Assembly (NCBI GenBank): GCA_037951105.1
Contig: JBAMJV010007217.1
Location: 1-64,000, forward strand
DNA from: Echinarachnius parma
Lineage: Eukaryota > Echinodermata > Echinoidea > Clypeasteroida > Echinarachniidae
Reading direction: 5' to 3'
Length of the DNA: 64,000 nt
Of the stretch, positions 57,001 through 64,000 are shown in pieces. The number at the start of each line of letters is the position of its first letter. Position 1 is the first letter of the stretch. The position numbers were made by a program, and so were the translations under genes. Under the pieces are notes generated by a model, which ran no database searches, had not been told where the DNA came from, and saw only the letters and a program-made list of their open reading frames with translations.

Positions 57001-60000
57001 AACTACTTTCTATACAAAACAAGTAGAAATAGAATATAAATGTAAGTCTACTGTATAATAAACAAGGGATCCACACTAGCAGCTGACGGATGGTCCAGGG
57101 CCTCGTTGCAGAAAGAGATACAATCGATTGTAAGTCAGATCATGTGTTCTACATGCGTAAATCTGATTGGTTGAAACACGCAAATTGTCTGACTTACACA
57201 GGGTAGGAAATACACGGGGGCTGAGGGCGATGTTGCCCCTAATTTTCAAAATAGCCCCTAAAATTACCGTGGTGTATTATGTGAAATATTTTTTGATATC
57301 CATTAGATTGAAAAAGTAGCCCCCTAAAATTAAAAAATAATTCTTTCCCTGGACTTACAATTAATTGTAACTTACAATCGATGGTATCGCTTTCTGCAAC
57401 GGGGCACAGGTCAGGTAAAAAGTAGTGTCTAGCCAATAAAATGTACTTATTGATATTACTGATATTACAATAAAGTAGAAACCTGATATAATAAGGCAAT
57501 TATGATCACACGCTGCTCCTTATAACAAGTTTCCACTGTATTACCGCAGGGCACTTGCTAGCTGGCCCGGGGCAAGTAAAATGTCATAAATGGTCTCGTT
57601 TACTTGCCCAATTGGGCAACTTAAATTTCTCTTCAGCTGTGAGAGTAGAATGTAATTCCTTACATGTAAATCTCAAATAGAATTAAGCGGGCAAGTAAAT
57701 TCTTTGTTTGGGCTATTAAAATTTGAACATTTATGATTTTACTTGCCGGAATGGCCCAGTGGAGAAAAAACAGTTATTGTGGAGGCTCGATTACCATTAC
57801 TACTAAAATCTATAGCAACAAAACTTACATTTGATGACTCTGATTTGCTCTTTTTTCTTGAATTCTTCTTCTCTTTGGCCATAGCTTTGTTGATCTCCTC
57901 TTTAATGCTCGATAGAATCTCCTTATTCTCCTCTGGAGGCTGGCAAAAACAAAGCAAAATATAGAAATAAAATATAGATATAATGCTGCAGCGCTTAGAA
58001 ACCCTGTATCAAGCGAATATAAATGAAATCTATTTTCATTATTATTAAAATATTCAAATAACATATCAGTGATTAACGTTCAAAAACCTTGAGTAACAAG
58101 TTGCTGTTATTTATTTGTCTGCAATTTACATACAAAATGTTTCACAATTCAAACAACTTCTAATAATTTGAATCTAGATTATTTATCTAGGTCAGGCAAG
58201 TGACTCCAAATTGAAATTGCCCTCACTGATTGGGCAAATGGGTTCGAGGAACTGATATTCAACAGTCAGTTATTCTTTCAAGTTAGTCAGTCAGGGTGCC
58301 GCCACAAAGGGATTGGCAGCTAAGCATCGCTATCTAAAATAATATCTCTGGCTGTGTCCAACGGGAAAAACATGCATTTTCCCCTCTACAATGATGTCCT
58401 TTAATTGAAAACGGGGTAGCTGCAGTAAACTTGGTGATGGGGGAAGGTCTGAACCCTGAAATGATAATATTGACAAATAAGAAGGGACGGTTCCTTACCT
58501 CCGGAGGAAGATAGATATCATCTAAGCCCACGTCGCCCACGGTGCCTTCTTGGTGGAATTCTTGAAGAGACATGGGCTGCGGTTTCTCCTTGCCTTGTAA
58601 GAGTTTCCTTCTCTCCTTGCGATTCAGGTTCTGAAGCTTGGCCGGATCCTCCTCCATCACCACAGGACCTACCTCGTTCAAAAACTGCAAAGGAAGATTT
58701 TTCAAGTAGAACAGAGATTGCATTCAAAAGAGAACTGAATATCTTGAAAGCCAAGGCTATGGTTCTAAATTAGCACAGGCGCCGCTGGCCCGGGGCCACT
58801 AGAACTCAGCTTTGGGCAACCCACTTTCTTTGATGCTAGCTTGATAAATTACAAGGTAAGTAAAAACAAGAAATAAATAGAAATATTGGGCATAAAATCA
58901 TAATTCCCGCTTTTCTCATATTTACCGGACGGGCATCTTATTTCCCGGCGGGAATTCTTGCCACCGGTATTTCCCGGCCAATCCTGTTTTGAACAGTTGA
59001 GAATTTATAAATTAAATGCTAACGTTTTAAGGGCCAGTAAATAAAGTCAAGCCTGTCTATAAAGACCAGTCCACACATGGAAGACAGAAGAGGTGGTCTT
59101 TATCAGCAGGTGGTCTCTATAGACATGTTCATTTGTGTATGTAAACTGCATTCACGGGAGTCAAGGTTAGTGGTCTCTACAGACAGGTGATACAGGTGGT
59201 AGCTGAACAAGTTTTGACTGTACTTGTTTCACTCCATCAACATTTAGAGAAAGTTATTTTACTTGCCCAACTAGGCCACAAGCAAAGATTTGACTTTATT
59301 AACCAAATTTGTATTTATTTTCTATTCTACATCTATATACCCAAGGTCAAGACATGTCAGGCTCATTCCTTGATAGGTTTGAAAATTTAAAAACCCACCT
59401 TTTCTCTCCTCTCCTCTTCTAACTTGCTCTGCAGAATGGCTCGCTGAAGATCATGCTGGTATTGATTGTCCACAAACTGTTAATTGAAGAAACAAGGCGA
59501 TAGCCGTAATGTGTCTCGCCCAATTGCGCACATTCATGCCAACGAAGTTTGGTTACAAACAGATAAAGGGTTGGAAAGTAATCAACCATTATAGAGTCTT
59601 GCAGGTAAATTTTCACATTTGACTTTTGACCCCAGAATATCATAGAGGCCAATAAAGGGCATCTACCAATCAAGTTTGGTTACAAACAGACGCAGGGTTG
59701 GAAAGTTATCAACCCTAATAGACTCTTACCCCAAAACTTTCACATTTGACCTCATTTAACCGTTGACTTACTTATGTGACATTTGACCCCAGAATATCAT
59801 GGAGGCCAATATCAAGTTTAGTTACAAACAGATGCAGGGTTGGAAAGTTATTCAAATTTTTGTAAGGTCACGGACGGACGGACAGACGGACGCCGGACGG
59901 AGGACAGACAGACATGCAGACGGATGCAATTTGGATCCCTTAGTCTCCCTCCACCTCGGTGGGCTCGACAAAAAACAAGAGGAAATCCATAGAAAATAGT

Positions 60001-60546
60001 AAGATGAATACTGATTAAACGGCCGTTTTGAGTGTTGCTGTTATGTTACTGGTTATGTAACCCACTTTTATTACTGCTCACCCAGATGACGTTTCATGCA
60101 GTACCGTAGGAAAATGTGGCAAGCCCTAGTGGTCAGTCAAAACAGATAGCAGGCTCAAAAACATTGATTATAAATGTCCAGTATTACTAATTTCCAAGAG
60201 GAAATAGATACAACTAGAAGTTACAGGGATTATGCACTTCAATAAACTTAAGCAAAGATTCTAGCGTATGGCTTTAGACCCCAGCCCGAGTATTATGGGG
60301 ACCGGGGGCCTCAATGGGTCAACAAAAAAGAATTTCCATTTTTTCATTTGTACAAATTAGTTTTGGGGACTGGTCACTCACATCTTGGTCCTTTTCCTGC
60401 CACTTATCCCATTCCTTGGTCCCCTTCGGTGGAGGAGTGCCGATTCGCAGAACCTCTGGGTGTACGACAGACGGCTTGCTGGGTGGAGGAGCAGGGGCAA
60501 ACTCCTTTGGAACGCTGGCAATCTTAGTGAAAGCCATGTTCCGTAG
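50927..60546 (-). CDS. GKAP1: G-kinase-anchoring-protein-1-like coiled-coil protein (eight visible exons, 5' exon missing)
   Basis: GKAP1 (GKAP42) anchors cGMP-dependent protein kinase I, at the Golgi in germ cells, and has been linked to IRS1. Minus-strand exons: 60546-60382, 59476-59399, 58684-58499, 57939-57829, 56289-56182, 54995-54932, 53103-53033, 51019-50927; every junction is GT-AG and in frame, giving about 291 residues to TAA. Landmarks matching GKAP1: LRNMAFTKI near the start, EWDKWQEKDQ, HDLQRAILQSKLEEE, NRKERRKLLQGKEKPQPMSL then QEFHQE, an EEINKAMAKEKK helix, and C-terminal coiled coil with GEMKDKAAVILQVEEL and LYAALEQEKSKVSSLKTELQ. The ATG at 60537 is internal: the frame continues upstream to an acceptor at 60547, and in mammals the equivalent residues (ELRNLAFKK) follow a basic N-terminal region, so at least one 5' exon lies elsewhere, probably beyond the window. 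Length fits: mammalian protein about 366. Confidence 0.9.
51020..53032. repeat. GKAP1-like intron rich in TGGCCCGATCGGGCCACCA repeats
   Basis: 51488-51556 is the left part of a palindromic GGTACCCCGGGGTACC element (full copy at 53731-53920). 51630-51725, 52405-52445 and 52700-52800 carry TTGCTGGTGGCCCGATCGGG, GGTGGCCCGATTGGGCCACC and GGGCCATCGGGCCTGTGCTA words, members of a dispersed family also seen at 49225-49430, 57545-57765, 58765-58990 and 59255-59290. A G-run lies at 52509-52526. Confidence 0.6.
51488..51556. repeat. Palindromic GGTACCCC element, partial copy
   Basis: GATGACACACGCGGTACCCC, GTTGTACCCCGGGGTACCGC and GTTGTGTAGCGCCATCTTG match 53735-53804 almost exactly; one palindrome arm has G-to-C decay (CCGGCGTACC). 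The remainder of the element is missing. Confidence 0.8.
53033..53103 (-). CDS. GKAP1: GKAP1-like exon 7
   Basis: Acceptor TTTGTTCACAG, donor GAG|GTAACT. Completes a Met codon begun in the previous exon: (A)TG then KDKAAVILQVEELTTEKDEL TAE. Strong match to the MKDKAEILLQVDE region of mammalian GKAP1. Confidence 0.92.
53183..53242 (-). pseudogene. Decayed copy of GKAP1-like exon 7 edge
   Basis: On the plus strand AAAGCTGCTTTATCTTCACT, then GTCAGAAAAGACAAAACG and ATATTGTACAAATTTACTGATT parallel 53085-53136, which spans the exon's acceptor. Offset about 97 bp, upstream in the gene's direction. Weaker echoes lie at 53698-53722 (GGCAGCTGCTCTATCTGTTA) and 54062-54098. Confidence 0.7.
53250..53656. 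mobile_element. MITE with 27-bp inverted repeats
   Basis: ATATGTGACCTTACACCACA (continuing AAACGACC) at the left and GGTCGTTTTGTGGTGTAAGG (continuing TCACATAT) at the right are perfect complements. Interior 350 bp is non-coding. Confidence 0.85.
53731..53920. mobile_element. Element with three GGTACCCCGGGGTACC palindromes
   Basis: Outer inverted ends GATATGATGACA and TGTCATCATATATC enclose three copies of the 16-bp perfect palindrome GGTACCCCGGGGTACC (about 53751, 53768 with T for the first G, and 53882). Its first 70 bp recur at 51488-51556. Looks like a small transposable element built on palindromes. Confidence 0.75.
53921..54931. other. GKAP1-like intron
   Basis: Mostly AT-rich. 54668-54692 is an (AAT)n run followed by ATTTATATAGCGCAGCTACT, a common repeat-type sequence. 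No exon recognised. Confidence 0.6.
54932..54995 (-). CDS. GKAP1: GKAP1-like exon 6
   Basis: Acceptor TTGTAG, donor AAA|GTAAGT, ending one base into a codon. Encodes AELAQVKKRNKQLCFIIGQG E, matching KARNAQLLKMLQEGE of mammalian GKAP1. Confidence 0.9.
55376..55416. repeat. Interstitial telomere-like repeat
   Basis: TTAGGATTAGGATTAGGATT followed by AGGGTTAGGGTTAGG: about six units of TTAGGN, part perfect TTAGGG. Lies inside an intron of the GKAP1-like gene. Confidence 0.8.
55450..55826. mobile_element. TTAA-flanked MITE, family 1, copy 3 (inverted)
   Basis: Reverse-orientation copy of the elements at 9731 and 43676: GAAAGGGTACCACCACCC at the left and GGTGGTCCCCTTTAA at the right. The left TTAA has become TGAA (one substitution). 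Confidence 0.85.
55827..56181. other. GKAP1-like intron with foldback fragment
   Basis: AT-rich; 56080-56142 ends ATCTTTGTGAAACACCCCCATG, the right terminus of the foldback family at 2333-2645. No gene. Confidence 0.5.
56182..56289 (-). CDS. GKAP1: GKAP1-like exon 5
   Basis: Acceptor CTTTTTGATAG, donor AAG|GTATGC, phase 0 at both ends. Encodes KHNAEGDGARRAQYQDELEK, KDAEKVQLEETVDKLK, coiled coil; compare ELERKDAEIQKLK in mammals. Confidence 0.9.
56641..56991. mobile_element. TTAA-flanked MITE, family 4
   Basis: TTAAAGGGACTAAGTAACAT at the left; right end on the reverse strand TTAAAGGGATTTAGTAACTT. TTAA at both ends; 351 bp, non-coding. Confidence 0.85.
57100..57406. mobile_element. MITE with GTTGCAGAAAG termini
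   Basis: Left GCCTCGTTGCAGAAAGAGAT (then ACAATCGATTGTAAGT) and right ACTTACAATCGATGGTATCG (then CTTTCTGCAACGGGGC) pair over about 38 bp. The middle contains an unrelated GCCCCTA-rich repeat, perhaps a later insertion. Confidence 0.8.
57829..57939 (-). CDS. GKAP1: GKAP1-like exon 4
   Basis: Acceptor TGTTTTTGCCAG, donor AAT|GTAAGT, phase 0. Encodes PPEENKEILSSIKEEINKAM, AKEKKNSRKKSKSESSN, a strongly basic helix. Confidence 0.9.
57940..58498. other. GKAP1-like intron
   Basis: AT-rich; no exon or clear element boundary. Confidence 0.6.
58499..58684 (-). CDS. GKAP1: GKAP1-like exon 3
   Basis: Acceptor CTTCCTTTGCAG, donor GAG|GTAAGG, phase 0. Encodes FLNEVGPVVMEEDPAKLQNL, NRKERRKLLQGKEKPQPMSL, QEFHQEGTVGDVGLDDIYLP PE. 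GKEKPQPMSLQEFH is the best single match to the GKDRPLTVSLKDFH region of mammalian GKAP1. Confidence 0.93.
58685..59398. repeat. GKAP1-like intron with repeat-family copies
   Basis: 58765-58815 (AAATTAGCACAGGCGCCGCT, GGCCCGGGGCCACTAGAACT) and 58915-58990 (TTTACCGGACGGGCATC, TTGCCACCGG) belong to the GGCCCG family; 59047-59222 resembles the TACAGTC MITE (ATAAAGACCA, GACAGGTGATACAGG, TTTGACTGTA). Confidence 0.55.
59399..59476 (-). CDS. GKAP1: GKAP1-like exon 2
   Basis: Acceptor TTCAATTAACAG, donor AAG|GTGGGT, phase 0. Encodes FVDNQYQHDLQRAILQSKLE EERREK; compare [20 protein letters not shown] of mammalian GKAP1. Confidence 0.93.
59500..59940. repeat. Tandem repeat with AAGTTTGGTTACAAACAGA units, then (GACG)n
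   Basis: Three units (about 59537, 59663, 59813) share AAGTTTGGTTACAAACAGAT..GGGTTGGAAAGT, TTCACATTTGAC and ACCCCAGAATATCATNGAGG, spacing about 125-150 bp, followed by a GACGGACAGACGG tract (59871-59930). Non-coding. Confidence 0.85.
60382..60546 (-). CDS. GKAP1: GKAP1-like exon 1 (first visible)
   Basis: The frame starts at acceptor CCTTTTTTCAG with LRN-MAFTKIASVPKEFAPAPP, then PSKPSVVHPEVLRIGTPPPK, GTKEWDKWQEKDQD and donor GAT|GTGAGT. The ATG at 60537 is probably not the start codon because the residues before it (LRN) are conserved in mammals. Confidence 0.88.
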
Positions 60547-61565
60547 CTGAAAAAAGGAGAAGAAAAAAATAACACTTAGTTAGGTCTTGAAGTCTACTAT
60601 ACTAAAGTAGCCAATTACGTATGTCTGTCTGTCTGTCTGTCCATCTATGCATTTCGTAGTGCATTGAGGCACCAACATCAAACTTTGGGTAGTGATTGGT
60701 GATGACCCATAGAGGTTTGTGGTCTGGGTCAGGTCGGGGTCAGTTTGACCAGTGGTCAGTTATGAATCAGCCAATATTCCACGTTCATTTGCCATGCAGT
60801 CGCGTCGAGCGCTGATCATCACACATGCTTGCGACGGAAGTACCGTGAAAAGTGTGTTGCTGAAATGACCTTTCATTATGTAGTCTTTGTTCAGCCTGGA
60901 ATCGATACGTTGTAAATTACTTACGCACATTATCGTATGCCTGTCAAATCGGAAATAACACGTGTGCCGCTGTGTGCGCCTGAATTAAGACTATCGTAAT
61001 TTGCTTGCGAATTGTTGTTTTTCAAACTTTTAAATAATATGGATTTAAAAATTGTAATGACTGATTTTCGAATAGAATTAAAACAAATCTGATGAAATAT
61101 ATGTATTTCTATCAAGAAACGAACGGTACATTCCAAAAGCGAAAGCGACCGTCGGGCAGGGAATTTGCATAGACTATATACAGAGTAGCGGAATATTGTA
61201 GGTCCGGCATCTGTGCATTGTCAACACACAATCTACTACATTGTACACACATTCGTGTGATTGTACATGTCCGTATATGCATGACTGAATTTGATCGGTG
61301 ATTTTTGTTCACATTTTCAACACGATATTCACAAAATAGGTTTCTCTCTGTCACTGGTTTAATTTTCTGAATACAGGCTAATTGTAAATGTTTGCTCGAA
61401 GTGCATACTTTGTTGTACTGAATATAAAAAATGTGTGCTTTTTGTAAATAACGTGTAAACAAGAAGAGCAAGGAATTAGGGTTATTGATCTACTTGACAA
61501 CGATTTAATTAATACTGTTTATTGTTTGACATGTGATCGCTGGCAGCATACCTAGGGTTTTTACA
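60547..61565. other. GKAP1-like upstream intron or flank; no exon found
   Basis: (TGTC)n at 60623-60642. AT-rich otherwise. A basic N-terminal exon of the GKAP1-like gene was looked for on the minus strand to the window edge and not recognised. Confidence 0.5.
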
Positions 61566-62137
61566 AGGGGGGGGGGGGGGTAGGGGGGGTTATTGCGTCA
61601 ACCAAAATTTTCGACGGGCTGGGTGTTGGCCAAGTATTTCGAGGGGGGTGTCGGTCAAGTAACTCGAGGGGGTGTCGGTCAAGTATTTCGAGGGGGGTGT
61701 CGGTGAAGAATTTTCGAGGGTGGTGTCGGTCAAATATTTCGTGGGGGGGGGCGGTGAAGAATTTTCGAAGGGGGGAGGGATGTTGGTGAAGAATCTCGAT
61801 GGGGGGTGGGGGATTTTTCGAGGGGGGTGTCAGTGAAGATTTTTTCGAGAGGGGGTACCAGTGAAGATTCTTTCGGTGTCGCTGAAGAATTTGTGAGGGG
61901 AGTGGGTGTCCGTGAATATTTTTTGAGGGGGGGGGGGGGTGGTTATTTCCTCAACCAACATTTTTGAGGGGTCAGGTGTCGGTCAAGTATTTCGAGTGGG
62001 GAGGGGGGGGGGGGGCTGTCGGTGAAGAATTTTCGAGGGAGAGTGTCGGTGAAGAATTTGTAAGGGGGTGGGTGTCCTCACCCCCCCCCCCCCCCCACCC
62101 GGGTACCCATATGCCTTTGAATATGAGATTGAATCAC

Positions 62138-62168
<31 letters not shown>

Positions 62169-62520
62169 TGTCGGTGAAGAATCTTGAAAGGGGGGTTTCT
62201 GTGAAGATTTTTCGAGGGGGGGGGTTGTCGGTGAAGAATTTTCTAGGGGGGTGTCAGTAAAGATTTTATTGAGAGGGAGTAACAGTGAAGATTCTTTCGA
62301 AGGGGGGTGGTGGGGGTGTAGGAGAAGATTTTTCGAGGGGGGGGGGTTGTCGGTGAATATTTTTCGACGCGAGGGGGGTGTCGATGAAGATTTTCTCGAG
62401 AGGGGGTACTGGTGAAGATTCTTTCAAAAGGGGGCGGGGGTGTCGGTGAAGAATTTGTGAGGGGGGTTCATGGTGTCCGTGAATATGTTTTTGAGGGGGG
62501 GGAAACCCCAAAACAGCCCT
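61566..62520. repeat. G-rich minisatellite (GGTGTCGGTGAAGAATTTTCGAGG)n
   Basis: About 25-30 diverged units of roughly 30-35 bp, each a G-run followed by TGTCGGTGAAGAATTTTCGA or GTCAAGTATTTCGA. The array is interrupted by C-runs at 62080-62096 and a longer G-run at 62143-62168. A larger-scale duplication is visible: TATGCCT(T/G)TGAATATGAGATTG follows a C-run at 62108 and again at 62565. Confidence 0.92.
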
Positions 62521-63598
62521 TTTTCATCAAAGTGAAATTTGAACCCCCCCCCCCCGTGTACGCATATGCCTGTGAATATGAGATTGTATTTTTAATTATA
62601 CACTTATTAAATCATATCATAACCATTCAAACAGAGATTCCATTAATTGACCAAATGTTTTTTACAGGATAGATACAAAAAATAACGAAATACAAATATA
62701 CAACATACAACATTATCTTACTCAAAGATCTGGTGACGGGTAATTTGCTAGTTAGAATAATGATTGCAGAAAACTACATTTGAACAGGAGTGCGATCGTC
62801 CAGTTGTATGTATACTCAAGCCATGGAGCTGTATTTAGGACATCTATGTAGCTCTTGTGGCTCAAGCCTCACTATTTTTTCTTCATGTCTTGAATATTTG
62901 TTAAAAAACTATTATTTATTTTTGTTTTGAAAATGAAATAAACAAAATAAATGTATACTTCTATACTTATTGATAATATAAATGCATCAAAATATAAAGA
63001 ATGAAACGTAGGTGGCGACAATAGTCAATATAGACTAATCGCCAAAAAGAACTAAATTACAACAACAACTTTTCTGAACACTAACTTTCTGCAGGGCGCA
63101 TGTCAAAATAAGTTTTTCTTAGGTTTGTGATAACATGTGTGATCCAATGAACATGACTGAAAGCTTGCTGGCTGGCAGTAGTATAGCCAGGATTTTTCCA
63201 GCTGAGGGGAGGGGTGTACCAGGAGGGCCTTTAATTTTCATGAGGGGGTACATGTTTTTAAAAACCAGAATCGGACAAGAAACAAAAGTTAAATGCCTAC
63301 TGAACGTCACACAGAAATGAGCTGTCTTTCTAACTTTGCCACCAATTGTAATGTAACATTCATGACCATCTCACCATTTTGCAATCTCACTTATTTCACA
63401 ATCATGTTTCTATTTCACTTTTAATAGTTCTACTTGTTTTCACATCATAAAGGATAATAGAATACTGATGGGTCAAATATTTTGACATGTTCAAGACTCT
63501 CATAATTATTACTTTTTGATTAAAAAAAATATGTCACATGTACAAATCACAACTAGGTAGATCAATCACAAATGATGTCATTATTGGGTTGCAAACAC
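62521..63598. other. No gene seen; AGTAGTATAGCCAGGATTTTT relic
   Basis: AT-rich. 63174-63260 (GGCAGTAGTATAGCCAGGAT, GAGGGGAGGGGTGTACCAGG, GAGGGGGTACATG) resembles the AGTGGCGTAGC..G-tract family seen at 28980. Confidence 0.45.
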
Positions 63599-63780
63599 TG
63601 AAAGGGATAGTTGAGTTCTGGTAGAGAGAGTACAGTTTTAGTCAAACTGAGTTTTAGTAACCAAAACCTGCACCATTACATTACAAACTAATAATTATAA
63701 CTCCACCATGCTCAAAAGGAATACAAAAATTACAAACGACTAAGTAAAAAGCCTGTTATCATTAAAAAAGAGCTGTTTAG
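63599..63780. mobile_element. TTAA family 3 element, truncated copy
   Basis: From GAAAGGGATAGTTGAGTTC through TAACCAAAACCTGCACC and ACAAACGACTAAGTAAAAAG to TGTTATCATTAAAAAAG, parallel to 11667-11820. Similarity stops at about 63768 and a different sequence follows. Confidence 0.7.
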
Positions 63781-64000
63781 GGCAGGTCCAAGCTATTTGA
63801 CTTGTGACGTACGGGACATTCACAGCTTTCAATTGAATATTATTCAAAGGAAGGAGCTATGATCTGGAATCTTTTTTGGTGCTTTGGAAAGCTACTTGTA
63901 GTCCCTTCCTAAAATGCACAAAAAAATATTCAAAATGCTCGTTAAAATTTAATTATGCTAATAAATATGCAGCGTGACGTACGGGACCAGAGAAATTATG
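63781..64000. other. Unidentified sequence with repeated TGACGTACGGGAC
   Basis: TGACGTACGGGAC occurs at 63804 and 63975 in the same orientation. It may be part of an element that continues beyond the window. No gene. Confidence 0.4.

Larger units (their letters stand above)
56290..57828. other. GKAP1-like intron with three repeats
   Basis: Holds a TTAA-flanked MITE (56641-56991), an inverted-repeat MITE (57100-57406) and a TTTACTTGCCC repeat-family stretch (57545-57765). No exon. Confidence 0.6.

Noticed and set aside
60382..60537. Start codon of the GKAP1-like protein at 60537
   Set aside because: The frame extends upstream through LRN to a strong acceptor, and these residues align with the interior of mammalian GKAP1, so the ATG is probably internal.
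61566..62520. CRISPR-like array
   Set aside because: Units are contiguous and diverged with no unique spacers, and the genome is eukaryotic. It is a minisatellite.

Overview
This is a stretch of metazoan nuclear genome: AT-rich, intron-containing genes with clear GT-AG splice sites, crowded with short inverted-repeat transposons, microsatellites and long G or C runs. The two conserved genes are animal families. One non-LTR element carries a 2A-like motif plus a PHD-type finger and an AP endonuclease, a combination known from sea-urchin elements, so a marine invertebrate, perhaps an echinoderm, is my best guess. Species cannot be fixed from the sequence alone.

Layout. 1-20 kb: no convincing gene; mostly miniature transposons (a mariner-type foldback family flanked by TA, several families flanked by TTAA, a GGCGCAGACAGAGCC foldback family), a pyrimidine minisatellite and a His-codon microsatellite. 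20.3-20.6 kb: a cluster of CRE-like and RFX X-box-like sites. 21.16-23.28 kb: a 5'-truncated non-LTR retrotransposon with a 12-bp target duplication, inserted into an older repeat.

24.7-42.6 kb, plus strand: seven coding exons of a synaptotagmin 4/11 orthologue (transmembrane segment, C2A, C2B, WHKL end), including the family's Asp-to-Ser change in the third C2A calcium loop. Its second visible intron (25.9-38.1 kb) contains, on the opposite strand, four exons of a monocarboxylate-transporter-like (SLC16-type) MFS gene (26.2-36.25 kb). The same intron holds an intact 474-codon ORF from a 2A/PHD/endonuclease retroelement that has lost its reverse transcriptase, and a mariner-type element apparently split by a 2.6-kb insertion.

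50.9-60.55 kb, minus strand: eight exons of a G-kinase-anchoring-protein-1-like coiled-coil gene, convergent with the synaptotagmin; its 5' exon is not visible. 61.6-62.5 kb is a G-rich minisatellite; the rest of the right edge is repeats.

The most striking pattern is repeated local tandem duplication of exon pieces. Synaptotagmin exons 2, 3 and 5 each have a decayed copy about 170-208 bp upstream, the last coding exon is repeated downstream as a roughly 158-174 bp array with G-tracts, and both the MFS gene and the GKAP1-like gene show a partial exon-edge copy. All gene models come from reading splice sites and reading frames by eye; no database search or alignment program was run.
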